DNA of 61,427 nucleotides, taken from assembly GCA_023435895.1 (NCBI GenBank), contig JAEZLH010000014.1:1-61427 (forward strand), written 5' to 3'. The notes under the pieces were generated by a model, which was not told where the DNA came from, ran no database searches, and worked only from the letters and a program-made list of their open reading frames with translations. Source of the stretch: Bacillota bacterium. Lineage in GTDB: Bacteria; Bacillota; Clostridia; Lachnospirales; Lachnospiraceae. Position 1 is the first letter of the stretch, and the number at the start of each line of letters is the position of its first letter. The position numbers and the translations under genes were made by a program. Shown here one piece after another: positions 34,388 to 44,442 of this stretch.

Positions 34388-37300
34388 ATGGGCAAGATTC
34401 AAATGACGATAGACGGAAATACCACAGCGGCTTATACAGCCTATGCTTTTACAGAAGTTGCAGCGATTTACCCCATTACTCCCTCCTCCGGTATGGCTGA
34501 ATCTACCGATGAGTGGGCAGCAAACGGACGTAAGAATATCTTCGGACAGGAAGTGAATGTTGTGGAAATGCAATCCGAGGCAGGAGCCTCCGGCGCATTC
34601 CATGGTTCCCTGCAGGCAGGAGCATTAACCACCACCTTTACCGCATCCCAGGGGTTATTATTAATGATACCCAATATGTATAAAACCGCCGGTGAATTAT
34701 TACCCGGTGTAATTCATGTGAGTGCAAGAGCAATTGCGGCACATGCACTTAATATCTTCGGTGACCATCAAGATGTTATGGCTACAAGACAAACCGGTTT
34801 TGCAATGCTTGCCTCCGGTTCCGTGCAGGAGATTGCTGATATTGCACCGGTGGCTCATCTTGCGGCTATCAAAGGAAGAGTTCCTTTTTTACATTTCTTT
34901 GACGGATTTCGAAGTTCCCATGAGGTTCAAAAGATTGAAGTATTGGAATACGGCGATTATGCCTCGTTAGTGGATATGGAAGCCGTGAAAGAATTCCGAA
35001 ACAGAGCCCTGTCACCGAACCATCCGGTAACCCGCGGTACTGCGCAGAACTCAGATATTTATTTTCAGGGAAGAGAAGCTTCGAATCCGTTCTATACAGA
35101 TATCATTCCTGTGGTGGAAGAATATTTTAAGAAAATGAAAGAAAAAACCGGCAGAAGCTATGGTTTATTCGATTATTACGGTGCAGAAGATGCCGAATAT
35201 GTGATTATCGCCATGGGCTCTGTTACCCAAGCCATAGAGCAAACCATTGATTACTTTAATAAGAGCGGCGAAAAATTCGGCTTAGTAAAAGTACACCTTT
35301 ATCGTCCTTTTTCCATGGAGCATTTTTTATCCTCCATGCCAAAAACAGTGAAAAAGATAGCAGTACTAGATCGTACCAAAGAGCCCGGAGCCATAGGGGA
35401 ACCTCTCTATCTGGATGTTTGCTCCTGTTATCGAGATTGTGATAATCCTCCCGAAATCATTGGAGGACGCTATGGTCTTGGATCTAAGGACACCAATCCA
35501 ACTCACATTGCAGCTGTTTTTCATAACCTCAAGCAAAATATATCAAAGAATGGCTTTACCATCGGTATTGATGATGATGTAACAAAGACCTCATTAATTC
35601 CAGTCAAGGGAGTATTAGCTGAACCGGAAGGAATGATTGCTTGTCAAATTTGGGGACTTGGCTCTGATGGAACGGTAGGTGCTAACAAACAGGCGATTAA
35701 GATTATCGGGGATAACTCCGATTTAAATGTTCAGGCTTATTTTGATTATGACTCCAAAAAATCAGGTGGCTTAACCGTCTCCCATCTTCGCTTTGGGAAA
35801 GATCCCATTCGTTCTACCTATTTGGTATCCCATGCAGATTATGTTGCCTGCCATAATCAATCCTATGTGAATAAATATGATTTGCTCCAAAGCATAAAAC
35901 AGGGTGGAGTATTTGTATTAAATACCCTATGGAGCGAAGAGGAGCTGGATAAAAACCTACCTTGCAATCTAAAGAAACAAATCGCAGATAAGAATATTAA
36001 ATTCTATACCATTAATGCCATTAAGATCGCCCAGGACATTGGTCTTGGCAATCGTATCAACATGGTCATGCAAGGAGCCTTTTTTAAATTGACCAAAGTG
36101 CTACCTGAAGATGTCTATATTAAAGAACTAAAATACGGTATCAACAAACTTTACGGTAAAAAAGGCGAAAAAATCGTTAAGATGAATGAAGAAGCGGTGG
36201 ATCAAGGAATTAAGTCCATTCATGAGGTAAACGTTCCGAAGGATTGGGCAAATCTCCAGATTGATTCCCCTGTAAATCAGGAAGAACCAAAATTCATTCG
36301 TGAGATTATGCGTCCCATGTCCGAAATGAAGGGCGGTGATCTTCCAGTCAGTGCATTTACAGGAATTGAAGATGGTACCTTCCCGGCTGGAACTACCGCA
36401 TACGAAAAAAGAGGAATTGCGGTTAACGTTCCCGAATGGATTGAAGAGCGCTGCATTCAATGTAATCAATGTTCATATATCTGTCCGCATGCAGTAATCA
36501 GACCTTTCCTTTTAGATGAAGAAGAGGTAAATAACGCTCCTGAAAGCTTTGTGACTAAAAAAGCTACCGGTAAGAATTTTGAAGGACTTCAATATAAAAT
36601 TCAAATTACACCGATGGATTGTACCGGCTGTGGTAACTGTGCCGATATTTGTCCGGCAAAGGGAAAAGCATTAATTATGCAACCCATTGAAACACAATTA
36701 GAGAAAGAACTTGTGAATTGGAAGTATGCCATCGAAAACATTTCCTTTAAAAAGGATGTGGCTTATGGTCAAGTTTATAAGGACAGTCAATTCAAGATAC
36801 CTTTGATCGAGTTTAGTGGTGCCTGTGCAGGCTGTGGAGAAACCCCTTATATTAAGCTACTGACTCAGTTATACGGAGATCGCATGATGATTGCCAATGC
36901 CACCGGTTGTTCCTCCATTTGGGGTGGCTCAGCTCCAAGCACCGCTTATACGGTCAATCATGAGGGAAAAGGTCCTTCTTGGGCAAACTCTTTATTTGAA
37001 GATAATGCGGAATTTGGCTACGGGATGTATCTTGCCGTAAAGCAGCTTCGCAATAAGTTAGAAGATAATATGCGAAAGCTCAATGGCATGAATGTGGAGG
37101 AACGCATTAAAGAAGCCTTCCATGATTGGCTTCATTATAAGGAAGATGGCAAGAGTTCCGAAGAGGCCAGTAAGAAGGTAATCGATGTTCTTGAGAACTT
37201 TGTATCCACAGATATGGAAATCGAACAATTAGTAAATGAAATTAAAGAAAAACAAGATTATCTGACGAAGCGCTCCGTTTGGATTCTGGGCGGTGATGGC

Positions 37301-37936
37301 TGGGCATATGATATCGGCTATGGTGGTCTTGACCACGTAATGGCATCTGGTGAAGATATCAATGTTTTGGTATTTGATACGGAAGTTTACTCCAATACCG
37401 GTGGTCAGGCATCAAAATCTACCCCGACTGCAGCCATCGCAAAATTTGCTGCGTCCGGCAAGAAATCCGGCAAGAAAGATTTGTCCCGTATGATGATGAC
37501 CTATGGCAATGTTTATGTGGCACAGGTAGGTATCAATGCGGATAACGGTCAGCTGATTAAAGCCTTCCGTGAAGCAGAGGAACATCATGGTCCCTCCATT
37601 GTAATTGCCTATGCTCCCTGTATCAATCATGGTATTAAGGAAGGTATGGGCAGAAGCATGGCAACAGTTAAAAAGGCGGTTGCTTCTGGTTATTGGCATC
37701 TTTTCCGCTATAATCCTGCCTTAAAGGACGAAGGGAAGAATCCGTTTGTACTTGACTCTAAAGAGCCTACGGAAAGCTTTCGAGAGTTCATTCTAGGTCA
37801 AGTCCGCTACAGTTCACTAGAAAAAGCCTTCCCGGATCAAGCGAAGCTCTTATTTGATCAAGCCGAACAATATGCAAAAGAAAAATATGAGATTTATAAA
37901 CAGATGGCGGAGGCAGCTCCGATTGCAATAAAATAA
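34388..37936 (+). CDS. nifJ: Pyruvate:ferredoxin (flavodoxin) oxidoreductase
   Basis: A 1,182-residue single-chain PFOR, the full homodimeric type. Domain order: pyrimidine-binding domain with YPITPSS near the N-terminus; TKEPGA loop; gamma domain; two [4Fe-4S] ferredoxin motifs (CIQCNQCSYICP around residue 688 and CTGCGNCADICP around 744); CAGCGE and ATGCSSIWGG around 815-840; and the TPP motif GDGWAYDIGYGG with NTGGQASKSTP around 970-1010. It oxidises pyruvate to acetyl-CoA and CO2, reducing ferredoxin, the central step of anaerobic clostridial metabolism. AGGAGGAG precedes the ATG. Confidence 0.98.
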   Translation: MGKIQMTIDGNTTAAYTAYAFTEVAAIYPITPSSGMAESTDEWAANGRKNIFGQEVNVVEMQSEAGASGAFHGSLQAGALTTTFTASQGLLLMIPNMYKTAGELLPGVIHVSARAIAAHALNIFGDHQDVMATRQTGFAMLASGSVQEIADIAPVAHLAAIKGRVPFLHFFDGFRSSHEVQKIEVLEYGDYASLVDMEAVKEFRNRALSPNHPVTRGTAQNSDIYFQGREASNPFYTDIIPVVEEYFKKMKEKTGRSYGLFDYYGAEDAEYVIIAMGSVTQAIEQTIDYFNKSGEKFGLVKVHLYRPFSMEHFLSSMPKTVKKIAVLDRTKEPGAIGEPLYLDVCSCYRDCDNPPEIIGGRYGLGSKDTNPTHIAAVFHNLKQNISKNGFTIGIDDDVTKTSLIPVKGVLAEPEGMIACQIWGLGSDGTVGANKQAIKIIGDNSDLNVQAYFDYDSKKSGGLTVSHLRFGKDPIRSTYLVSHADYVACHNQSYVNKYDLLQSIKQGGVFVLNTLWSEEELDKNLPCNLKKQIADKNIKFYTINAIKIAQDIGLGNRINMVMQGAFFKLTKVLPEDVYIKELKYGINKLYGKKGEKIVKMNEEAVDQGIKSIHEVNVPKDWANLQIDSPVNQEEPKFIREIMRPMSEMKGGDLPVSAFTGIEDGTFPAGTTAYEKRGIAVNVPEWIEERCIQCNQCSYICPHAVIRPFLLDEEEVNNAPESFVTKKATGKNFEGLQYKIQITPMDCTGCGNCADICPAKGKALIMQPIETQLEKELVNWKYAIENISFKKDVAYGQVYKDSQFKIPLIEFSGACAGCGETPYIKLLTQLYGDRMMIANATGCSSIWGGSAPSTAYTVNHEGKGPSWANSLFEDNAEFGYGMYLAVKQLRNKLEDNMRKLNGMNVEERIKEAFHDWLHYKEDGKSSEEASKKVIDVLENFVSTDMEIEQLVNEIKEKQDYLTKRSVWILGGDGWAYDIGYGGLDHVMASGEDINVLVFDTEVYSNTGGQASKSTPTAAIAKFAASGKKSGKKDLSRMMMTYGNVYVAQVGINADNGQLIKAFREAEEHHGPSIVIAYAPCINHGIKEGMGRSMATVKKAVASGYWHLFRYNPALKDEGKNPFVLDSKEPTESFREFILGQVRYSSLEKAFPDQAKLLFDQAEQYAKEKYEIYKQMAEAAPIAIK

Positions 37937-38533
37937 GCAGGAAAGAATATCATTAGTTAAAACACAGTTTTCATAAGAATTTGAAGGTATTAAAATACTT
38001 GATTGTGATGATAGGAAAACCCGTGCAGTGAAAAAGCAGGAAGAGTGTATTAATTTCTTCCTGTTTTTTCATAATATCTACTATGGTATTGTTTATAGGA
38101 ATACGAAATGTTGCATTATTTTTATAAGTTTTGTTTTTTATGAGCTTTCAGCTTAACAGCACATAAACTTGTTTTTTATATAATTTTTATATTAGGAGCA
38201 TTTTTAATGAATTTATTTAACCTGTAACTTAAGAGTGATTTCCATATATTCCATATTGCTTAAAAGTAAAAATTATGCTATTTTTAAAGTAAATATTGCC
38301 CATTTTATCCTTAATAAGTTAATAGACTAACTTTCCTTCCTTATTATCGATAATTTGGTAAAATCTCTAGAAGGTTCATCTAATCAAGGAAATACTAACC
38401 ACCTGTACCATCATATACATAGGGAAATATCGTGTTTAGTACTCGTAATTATTTTTTTAGCTGTTATAATGGAAGTGCAATCATTGCATTCAAGGGCAGT
38501 CGATTCTCCAAAGATAAAGAAGGGCGGAACTAT
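37937..38533 (+). other. Intergenic region after nifJ
   Basis: Apart from the nifJ terminator near its start the stretch is AT-rich. A TATAAT at 38465-38470 could be the -10 of the next gene, but no good -35 is seen. Open frames here have no ribosome sites. Confidence 0.4.
38031..38069 (+). terminator. Terminator of nifJ
   Basis: CAGGAAG/CTTCCTG stem flanked by AAAAA and TTTTTT. Confidence 0.85.
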
Positions 38534-38794
38534 ATGGAAGAACAATCATTCAAATCAAAAGTAATAAAGACAAATACACAGGATAAAGAAGTAACCTATC
38601 ATTTAATTTTTCAAAATGCTTATTATAGCTTAGAAAGCTATATCGAGGGAAGCACAGAGAAAATCCACCATAGTTACCTCGAAAACCTTACCGATGATGA
38701 AGGGGAAGCAGAATTCTTTCTCAAACTGTTAGCAAAGGGGAAAGTACACCCAGTACATATAAAAGATATCGCAGAAGATTATTTTGGAAAATAA
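38534..38794 (+). CDS. DUF6514-like small protein
   Basis: An 86-residue protein; the start at 38534 has AAGGGCGG 6 bases upstream, and the longer frame from 38432 has none. The pattern TYHLIFQNAYYSLESYIE, then LLAKGKVHPVHIKDIAEDYF, fits the small Firmicute family DUF6514, function unknown. No signal or membrane segment. It stands alone between terminators. Confidence 0.65.
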   Translation: MEEQSFKSKVIKTNTQDKEVTYHLIFQNAYYSLESYIEGSTEKIHHSYLENLTDDEGEAEFFLKLLAKGKVHPVHIKDIAEDYFGK

Positions 38795-38840
38795 AATCCA
38801 GTCATTATGAGCGTAATCACGATGATCCTTTGAATGTATC

Positions 38841-38915
38841 AAAAAGGCTGTCTCAATAACGGAACCATTAGCGGTGGGAGTAGTACCGTGTTTTCCGTAT
38901 ATGGGGGCCTTTTTT
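38841..38915. terminator. Long, multi-part bidirectional terminator
   Basis: AAAAAGGC pairs with GCCTTTTT at the ends. Inside, ACGGAA pairs with TTCCGT, and CGGT with ACCG. T runs exist on both strands. The minus-strand T run overlaps the stop codon of the DUF2298 gene. Confidence 0.65.
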
Positions 38916-41361
38916 ATTTTGATACTCGAATAATTATTGTTTCAAATTCCTTCTTCTGGTCCTCATCATTATTATATACCACTTCCCCCAGCTCGGTCAG
39001 AAGATCATAGCTAATGGAGGGATAAGCTTCCAGCTCCATTTTTCCTATATAAATATAGGAGATATTATATTTTTTGATTAATTCTTTTGTCTGCGTAATA
39101 TCGGTGCCGCTATAAATATTCTCAATATCCTTTCTACGAAGTTCAACCATATCATAATTTGATTTCCATAACCACTCATGGATATTCCATCCAAGTACGG
39201 TGGGTAACCCTGATATGACGGAAACCCGCTCATAATCCGTATAACTTTCACCGGGTGCCTCCAGTATTACAGGGGTACCACTAATATGTTGATTCATCCA
39301 CTCAATCGCCAGACTATCATCCCTCATAGTTGAGTTCATAAACGTGGTAGCGTCAAGACCTTTATATCCTTTTAGGTGCAGGATATTCCCGTACCAGGAA
39401 TGAACCGCATTTTGCGTATAACAAACGGATAAGGCTAAGAGAATAAGTGCTAATAGCCCGTATTTCCTTTGTTTCATGGTCTTCCCAAAGCAAAGAATCC
39501 TTGGGATTATATATCCTAAACTGATTCCAAACATGATAAAGGCCTGATAGGTTAATTTAAACATGGTATTCGCTCTTTTATAATCTCCATTATAGATATC
39601 TTGAATATAAATAACCTCAGGTATCAAGACCAAACCCATGGCACATAATCCAATGGTCATAATGAATAAATCTGAGGAGTTGGTAAATCTAAAGAAGCGA
39701 GAGAGAAATGGAATCTTTGATTCATCAATGTTTAAGTACTTATTGTCTTTTTGATCTGCTTGTTCTTTTTGTTCTTGTTCTTCTCTTGCTTCTCGTTGTT
39801 CTTGTTCTGATTGTTCTTCTCTTTCTTCTCGTTGTTCTTGTTGTTCTTGTTCTGCTTGTTCTTGTCCTGCTTGTTCTACTTGTTCTTCTTGTTCTCTTTT
39901 ATTCTTAAGGTAATCAGAAAGCTGAAAGCATATAAATGCAATCACAATCATAAAGGGCAATCCCCAAAGAATTATGAATTTGTTGATAGGAGTATGAGCA
40001 ACACAAAGCATTGGTAGGCCTGCGATTTTATCAAAATTCATGGTAAAGGGCAGACAGATAATTTGTGATAAAGCCATGATCAGTACACCCTGCAATCCGG
40101 TTAGTATTAATGTCTTTTTGGTAAACCCATAGACGATGGAATTCGTAAAGAGGATAATTGCTCCCGCTACCACATAATAAATTGGATAATCCCAATAATT
40201 CGTAGTATGGAAAAACCCGATAAAGAAGGAAAGTAATAAGAGGGATGGACTGAACAATTCCTCTGATAAGGTTTTTTCTTTCTCCTTCTCATCAATTCGT
40301 TTGCACATCCAGGCAAAAAGAATTGCAAGTACGGTAATCACAAATATAATATTAATAACATGTGCGTGAAGATCTCCTAACACAAAGGAATAGGCAGGAA
40401 ACTCATGAATAGTTTTATCATGTGTCTCTGGATGATAGCCGATAAATCTTGTGGCATCGGGGAACCAATATTTCACTTTGGTAACCTCAAGACCAAAGAA
40501 TTTTTGAAACAACGGCTGAAAGTACTTGAAGGTAGGGTAGTGCATGTTTCCTGCAATGCAAACAGCAATTCCGCCAAGTAATCCGCTAATCGTTGATATC
40601 ACCGTGGATGCATAAGCGTTGCGAAGTTTATGATAACGGTAAGAGATATGAAAAACCAATGAATAGGCGAGTACAAAGGCTAGGGCACCGACCATTGTAA
40701 GCATAAGATTATATCCTAAGGAGACTTTCACCCCTGATAACCTGGTTAGAAAAACAGCTATAAACTGTCCCACATAATAATAGTTCAATTTGGTTCCTGC
40801 AAACCAAAAGTCTTGGGGAGCCATATAATCTTGACGCATCATTGAGGTCATAAAGCCATAATCCATGAACTTTTCTGTGCCATGTGCCTCCGGCTTAAAG
40901 CCTCTGATATAGACAAATAGTAAGAAAAGTGCGAGGAACAATAATTCTTCCCCTATTATCGTATTGATTAATTTATTCAGAGAATTCAAATTAATCTGTT
41001 TAAAATTAGGAAGGGCTAATATAACTTTGCCTTTCACTCTTTTTATAGTAATCAGGAGTACGTTCAGAACAATGGAAATCAAAAGACAGAGCACGCAGGA
41101 TAGGGTTGAAAATTTTAGAATACGCAAGGATGAGAAGAGCCACATTAAATACCCTGTGATCGCTATACCAATTGCTTTAGAAAAGAGATAACCCTTATCA
41201 TGAAATCCTGAAAAGATCAATAGGGTAGTAGGCATAAAAGTCAAACCAATTATTAGAATGATAAGCCACCAGTGAAGGAACGGAATAAAATCAGAACTCA
41301 AAAAAATATTACTACTTATCAATAGAAAGACGGCAATGATGGCATAGAAAATTTTCTTCAT
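38914..41361 (-). CDS. DUF2298 (YYY) polytopic membrane protein
   Basis: An 815-residue protein with more than ten hydrophobic helices. The motifs FMDYGFMTSMMRQDYMAPQDFWFAG, KLNYYYVGQF and EFPAYSFVLGDLHAHVINI are hallmarks of DUF2298, a GT-C-like family proposed to be glycosyltransferases and named YYY for the Tyr run. A C-terminal soluble part follows (HSWYGNILHLKGYKGLDATTF onwards, with PVILEAPGESYTDYERVS). Residues about 488-539 are a Gln/Glu/Arg-rich linker encoded by a simple DNA repeat. No glycan genes are adjacent. The start is an ATG with weak upstream purines (GGAGAATAC). Confidence 0.85.
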   Translation of the reverse strand: MKKIFYAIIAVFLLISSNIFLSSDFIPFLHWWLIILIIGLTFMPTTLLIFSGFHDKGYLFSKAIGIAITGYLMWLFSSLRILKFSTLSCVLCLLISIVLNVLLITIKRVKGKVILALPNFKQINLNSLNKLINTIIGEELLFLALFLLFVYIRGFKPEAHGTEKFMDYGFMTSMMRQDYMAPQDFWFAGTKLNYYYVGQFIAVFLTRLSGVKVSLGYNLMLTMVGALAFVLAYSLVFHISYRYHKLRNAYASTVISTISGLLGGIAVCIAGNMHYPTFKYFQPLFQKFFGLEVTKVKYWFPDATRFIGYHPETHDKTIHEFPAYSFVLGDLHAHVINIIFVITVLAILFAWMCKRIDEKEKEKTLSEELFSPSLLLLSFFIGFFHTTNYWDYPIYYVVAGAIILFTNSIVYGFTKKTLILTGLQGVLIMALSQIICLPFTMNFDKIAGLPMLCVAHTPINKFIILWGLPFMIVIAFICFQLSDYLKNKREQEEQVEQAGQEQAEQEQQEQREEREEQSEQEQREAREEQEQKEQADQKDNKYLNIDESKIPFLSRFFRFTNSSDLFIMTIGLCAMGLVLIPEVIYIQDIYNGDYKRANTMFKLTYQAFIMFGISLGYIIPRILCFGKTMKQRKYGLLALILLALSVCYTQNAVHSWYGNILHLKGYKGLDATTFMNSTMRDDSLAIEWMNQHISGTPVILEAPGESYTDYERVSVISGLPTVLGWNIHEWLWKSNYDMVELRRKDIENIYSGTDITQTKELIKKYNISYIYIGKMELEAYPSISYDLLTELGEVVYNNDEDQKKEFETIIIRVSK
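39745..39898 (-). repeat. Simple-sequence repeat in the DUF2298 gene
   Basis: On the plus strand, TGTTCTTGTTCT- and GCTTGT-like hexamers repeat for about 150 bases. On the coding strand this gives runs of EQEQ, REE and EQAEQ. Such tracts change length by slippage. Confidence 0.85.
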
Positions 41362-41627
41362 ATGTATTCTCCAATCACATTTATTAATTGAGATATTATT
41401 TGATTCGTAATTAAGTTATTAAAGTGGTTTTTCACATTAATGAGGACTAATCTGTGAGAACTGCCTTAATTACCATTTTCGATGCAGTATGTAAATATTA
41501 TACATTGCCTTTTCCTTTATGGCAACGAAAAATATTTTCACCAAACTAGCAGAACCCCGTGCATAAATCTCTTTTCAATCAGAAAGAATACTGAGTAATA
41601 AACAAAGTTTGGAAAGCAGGGTGAACT

Positions 41628-43082
41628 ATGGAACAAGTAATCAATTCACAGCAGATTAAAGAGCTGTTCAAACAGAGTGCAGACGTATTGGTTCGTCCAA
41701 TTAAAATCAATCAAAACAACATTACCTTCCATGTCTTTTGTGTAGACGGATTAATTAATTCGGAAATAGCGGATATAGCAATTTTTCAATCGATGCTGAT
41801 GGATGATAATCTAAAGCACTGTTTGACCGAGCGAGCAGTGATGGATTATATGTTAAGCGGAGGGGCTTATCATGTATTCACCAGTGAGGAGAGTGATTAT
41901 GAGAAGGTAATGAAATTAGTAATGAGCGGCAATGTTGCCTTTCTCTTTGATGGGGAAAAAAAAGCCATCATTTATGATGTCAGAACCTTTGACAAACGCT
42001 CCATATCGGAGCCCACCGAAGAAGGAGTTATTAAGGGTGCTAAGGATGCTTTTGTAGAAGTGCTTCGTACCAATACCGCTTTAATTCGTAGGCGAATTCG
42101 TTCTGAGTATCTTGTAATGGAGCATATGAGTGCAGGCAAGGTGTCCAAAACTGACTTTTGCCTTTGTTATGTCAGCAATATTGCAAATATGGATACAGTT
42201 AATCAAATCAGACAAAAGCTTCAAGCAATTGATATTGATAATCTGCCTACTCCTGCATTTTTTGAGGAGTATTTAGTTGAGAATAAACATAGTCTCTTCC
42301 CACAGATTATGTATACACAACGCCCGGATCGTGTTTCTTCCAATCTTTCCGATGGTCGAATTGCCTTAGTAGTAGATGGAATTCCTTTTGTCTATCTACT
42401 TCCCTGTCAGTTAGTAATGTTAATGCAGTCTCCGGAGGATTATGCTAATCATTTTATTGTGGGTTCCTCTCTTCGAATGATTCGTTATCTTGCGATGATT
42501 GTAACCTTATTCCTTCCGGCTTTTTATATTGCTGCTACCACCTATCAAAATCAAATGTTACCGGTACAGTTGGCTCTTTCTACTCAGGCAGCAAAGCAAA
42601 ATGTTCCATTTTCCTCCTCCACAGAAGTTATGGGGTTATTATTAGCCTTTGAAATCTTGATAGAGGCAGGCTTGCGATTACCAAAAACAGTTGGAACAGC
42701 CATGTCCATTCTTGGAGGTCTTGTAGTAGGGCAGGCAGCAGTAACCGCAAATATCGTATCCCCTCTTGTGGTTGTAATCGTAGCGCTTGCAGGAATCGCA
42801 GGCTTTATTGTGCCAAATCAAGATTTGAGCAGTGGGATTCGTGTAGTTCGGTTTGCCTTTGCTATCTTAGCTGCAATTGGTGGTTTTCTTGGATTGGCAG
42901 CAGGATTAATTCTTCTGTTAACCCACCTTTGCAGTTTGGATAATTACGGGGTAGCCTACATGTCACCTTTTGTAGATGTGGATCGTAGCAATCATAAAGA
43001 TACTTTCTTCCGCTTCCCGATCAAGTACTTCACTAAGCGTCCACAGAAGATTGTACCGGAGAACAGAATTAAGCAAAAATGA
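41628..43082 (+). CDS. GerA-family spore germination receptor subunit A
   Basis: A 484-residue protein. A large N-terminal cytoplasmic domain (residues 1-275) starts the GerA fold (VRPIKINQNNITFHVFCVDGLIN and RRRIRSEYLVMEHMSAGKVSKT). About five membrane helices follow, with LPAFYIAATTYQNQMLP, and then RLPKTVGTAMSILGGLVVGQAAV. It is the A subunit of a germinant receptor in the inner spore membrane. First gene of a four-gene operon. A weak forespore-type promoter (GCATAAA at 41561 and GAATACT at 41586) is possible but not convincing. Confidence 0.95.
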   Translation: MEQVINSQQIKELFKQSADVLVRPIKINQNNITFHVFCVDGLINSEIADIAIFQSMLMDDNLKHCLTERAVMDYMLSGGAYHVFTSEESDYEKVMKLVMSGNVAFLFDGEKKAIIYDVRTFDKRSISEPTEEGVIKGAKDAFVEVLRTNTALIRRRIRSEYLVMEHMSAGKVSKTDFCLCYVSNIANMDTVNQIRQKLQAIDIDNLPTPAFFEEYLVENKHSLFPQIMYTQRPDRVSSNLSDGRIALVVDGIPFVYLLPCQLVMLMQSPEDYANHFIVGSSLRMIRYLAMIVTLFLPAFYIAATTYQNQMLPVQLALSTQAAKQNVPFSSSTEVMGLLLAFEILIEAGLRLPKTVGTAMSILGGLVVGQAAVTANIVSPLVVVIVALAGIAGFIVPNQDLSSGIRVVRFAFAILAAIGGFLGLAAGLILLLTHLCSLDNYGVAYMSPFVDVDRSNHKDTFFRFPIKYFTKRPQKIVPENRIKQK

Positions 43083-43099
43083 TAGGGAGTCATTTGAGG

Positions 43100-44212
43100 A
43101 TGAAAAAATCAATTATATTTTTAATATTTTTAGTACTGATCATATTCCTGTTCGGAGGGTGTACTCACGATTTTAGCAGAAAAGAGATCGATGAAATCGA
43201 TATGGCTTTAATCGTAAGTATCGATTATGAAAAGGGTGAGTACACAATGAACGCTCTCTACAGTACCGGGGGTGGTGCTGACCCAGAGAAGGGTTCTTCT
43301 GACGAAAAGGTTGCACAGGGAAAAGGAAAAACTGCCTTTGCAGCACTGGAGGATCTTAAGCGTAAGAATAAGAAATCCATAACCATTGCTCAAACCGGTA
43401 CTTTTCTAATTGGTGAAGGAGCCGCTAAAAATGGTCTTCGTGAATCTCTGGACTTTCTCACCAGAGAAGAAACCATCAAAATGGAAGGTCTGATCTATGT
43501 TATTAAAGGAATGAGTGCAGAGGACTTTATTAAAGCCGGCCAGAAAAATAAGCAGACCATCCATGAGGATCTGGAAGCAATTAAACAAAAGCAAATGGAA
43601 TTCTTGACCAGGATGGATAATTCCGTAGTAAATATTTTAAATGATATGAAGCAGAGTTATTCCTGCGTGATGATTCCCTACCTTCTTGCGGATAAATCGG
43701 GGTATCAAATCGAAGGATATACGGTATTTGACCAGCTGAAAGAAAAGGATTATTTAGACCGGGAAACCTCAGACGGTGTCAATTTCATTAAGAATATTAT
43801 GAGGAGCTATCCGATTTATCTGGATAAGGAAAAAGTCAACCTTTTAGAAACCTATACAAAGACCGATTTAAAATCCCGAGTCAATAATAATGAAATCACT
43901 GTTCACATTAAATTGGACTTTGAAACCATGGTAAAAGAAATTCTTACCGAGGATAATATATTCACCACTGATAAATTAAAATCCTTAACCATAGCACAGA
44001 ACGACTACCTAAAAAAAATATTGCAAAAACCGGTAGACTACTCAAAAAAGAACGGACTGGATATTTTAAACTTAGCCAGAATAGTAGAAAATCAAAATTT
44101 CTCAAAATGGGAAGGAATGAAAGGTAATTGGTCTTCTCAAATATCAAATATTAATTATGATTTTGATATCCATTCCAGAATAACAAAGTCATTTATTCTG
44201 GGAGAGAAGTAA
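43100..44212 (+). CDS. GerC-family spore germination lipoprotein
   Basis: A 370-residue lipoprotein; the start at 43100 begins directly at the signal peptide MKKSIIFLIFLVLII with lipobox LFGGC. The frame opens at 43079, overlapping gerA by ATGA, but that form adds a non-signal leader. The N-terminal EIDEIDMALIVSIDYEKGEYT and the C-terminal part match GerC subunits, which sit on the outer face of the inner spore membrane. AGGGAG lies 10 bases before the ATG. Confidence 0.92.
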   Translation: MKKSIIFLIFLVLIIFLFGGCTHDFSRKEIDEIDMALIVSIDYEKGEYTMNALYSTGGGADPEKGSSDEKVAQGKGKTAFAALEDLKRKNKKSITIAQTGTFLIGEGAAKNGLRESLDFLTREETIKMEGLIYVIKGMSAEDFIKAGQKNKQTIHEDLEAIKQKQMEFLTRMDNSVVNILNDMKQSYSCVMIPYLLADKSGYQIEGYTVFDQLKEKDYLDRETSDGVNFIKNIMRSYPIYLDKEKVNLLETYTKTDLKSRVNNNEITVHIKLDFETMVKEILTEDNIFTTDKLKSLTIAQNDYLKKILQKPVDYSKKNGLDILNLARIVENQNFSKWEGMKGNWSSQISNINYDFDIHSRITKSFILGEK

Positions 44213-44242
44213 GAGACTTATGAGAAAGGTTGGGTATTCTTT

Positions 44243-44431
44243 ATGATTTATGTATTCTCCATATCAATTATTTACACATTTATCCACCAAAAGGATAAGT
44301 TATTAAAAGAAAAAAGGAATTTGCTATTATTCTTTCTGCTATCTGTTATAGGGCTGTCGCTGGGCGTGTTTTATCTTATCAATCCCTATTTACCGAGTTT
44401 GTCTTCGGTGATGGAAAAATATATGAAATGA
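44243..44431 (+). CDS. Small two-helix membrane protein inside the ger operon
   Basis: A 62-residue protein with two hydrophobic helices around a basic KDKLLKEKRN loop. An AAAGGTTGGG site lies upstream. It sits between gerC and gerB with 30- and 11-base spacers, so it is in the operon. Small extra proteins (GerD-unrelated, gerX/D-like) accompany some ger operons; I cannot assign a family. A role in receptor assembly is an inference from position. Confidence 0.7.
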   Translation: MIYVFSISIIYTFIHQKDKLLKEKRNLLLFFLLSVIGLSLGVFYLINPYLPSLSSVMEKYMK

Positions 44432-44442
44432 GGTGGGAGTAA

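Noticed and set aside
34139..34603. 154-codon minus-strand frame opposite nifJ start
   Set aside because: It is a shadow of the small hydrophilic gene and nifJ, both with strong ribosome sites.
39708..40017. Leu/Val-rich frames opposite the DUF2298 gene
   Set aside because: They are the antisense reading of the CAA/GAA-rich repeat; the hydrophobic run is an artefact.
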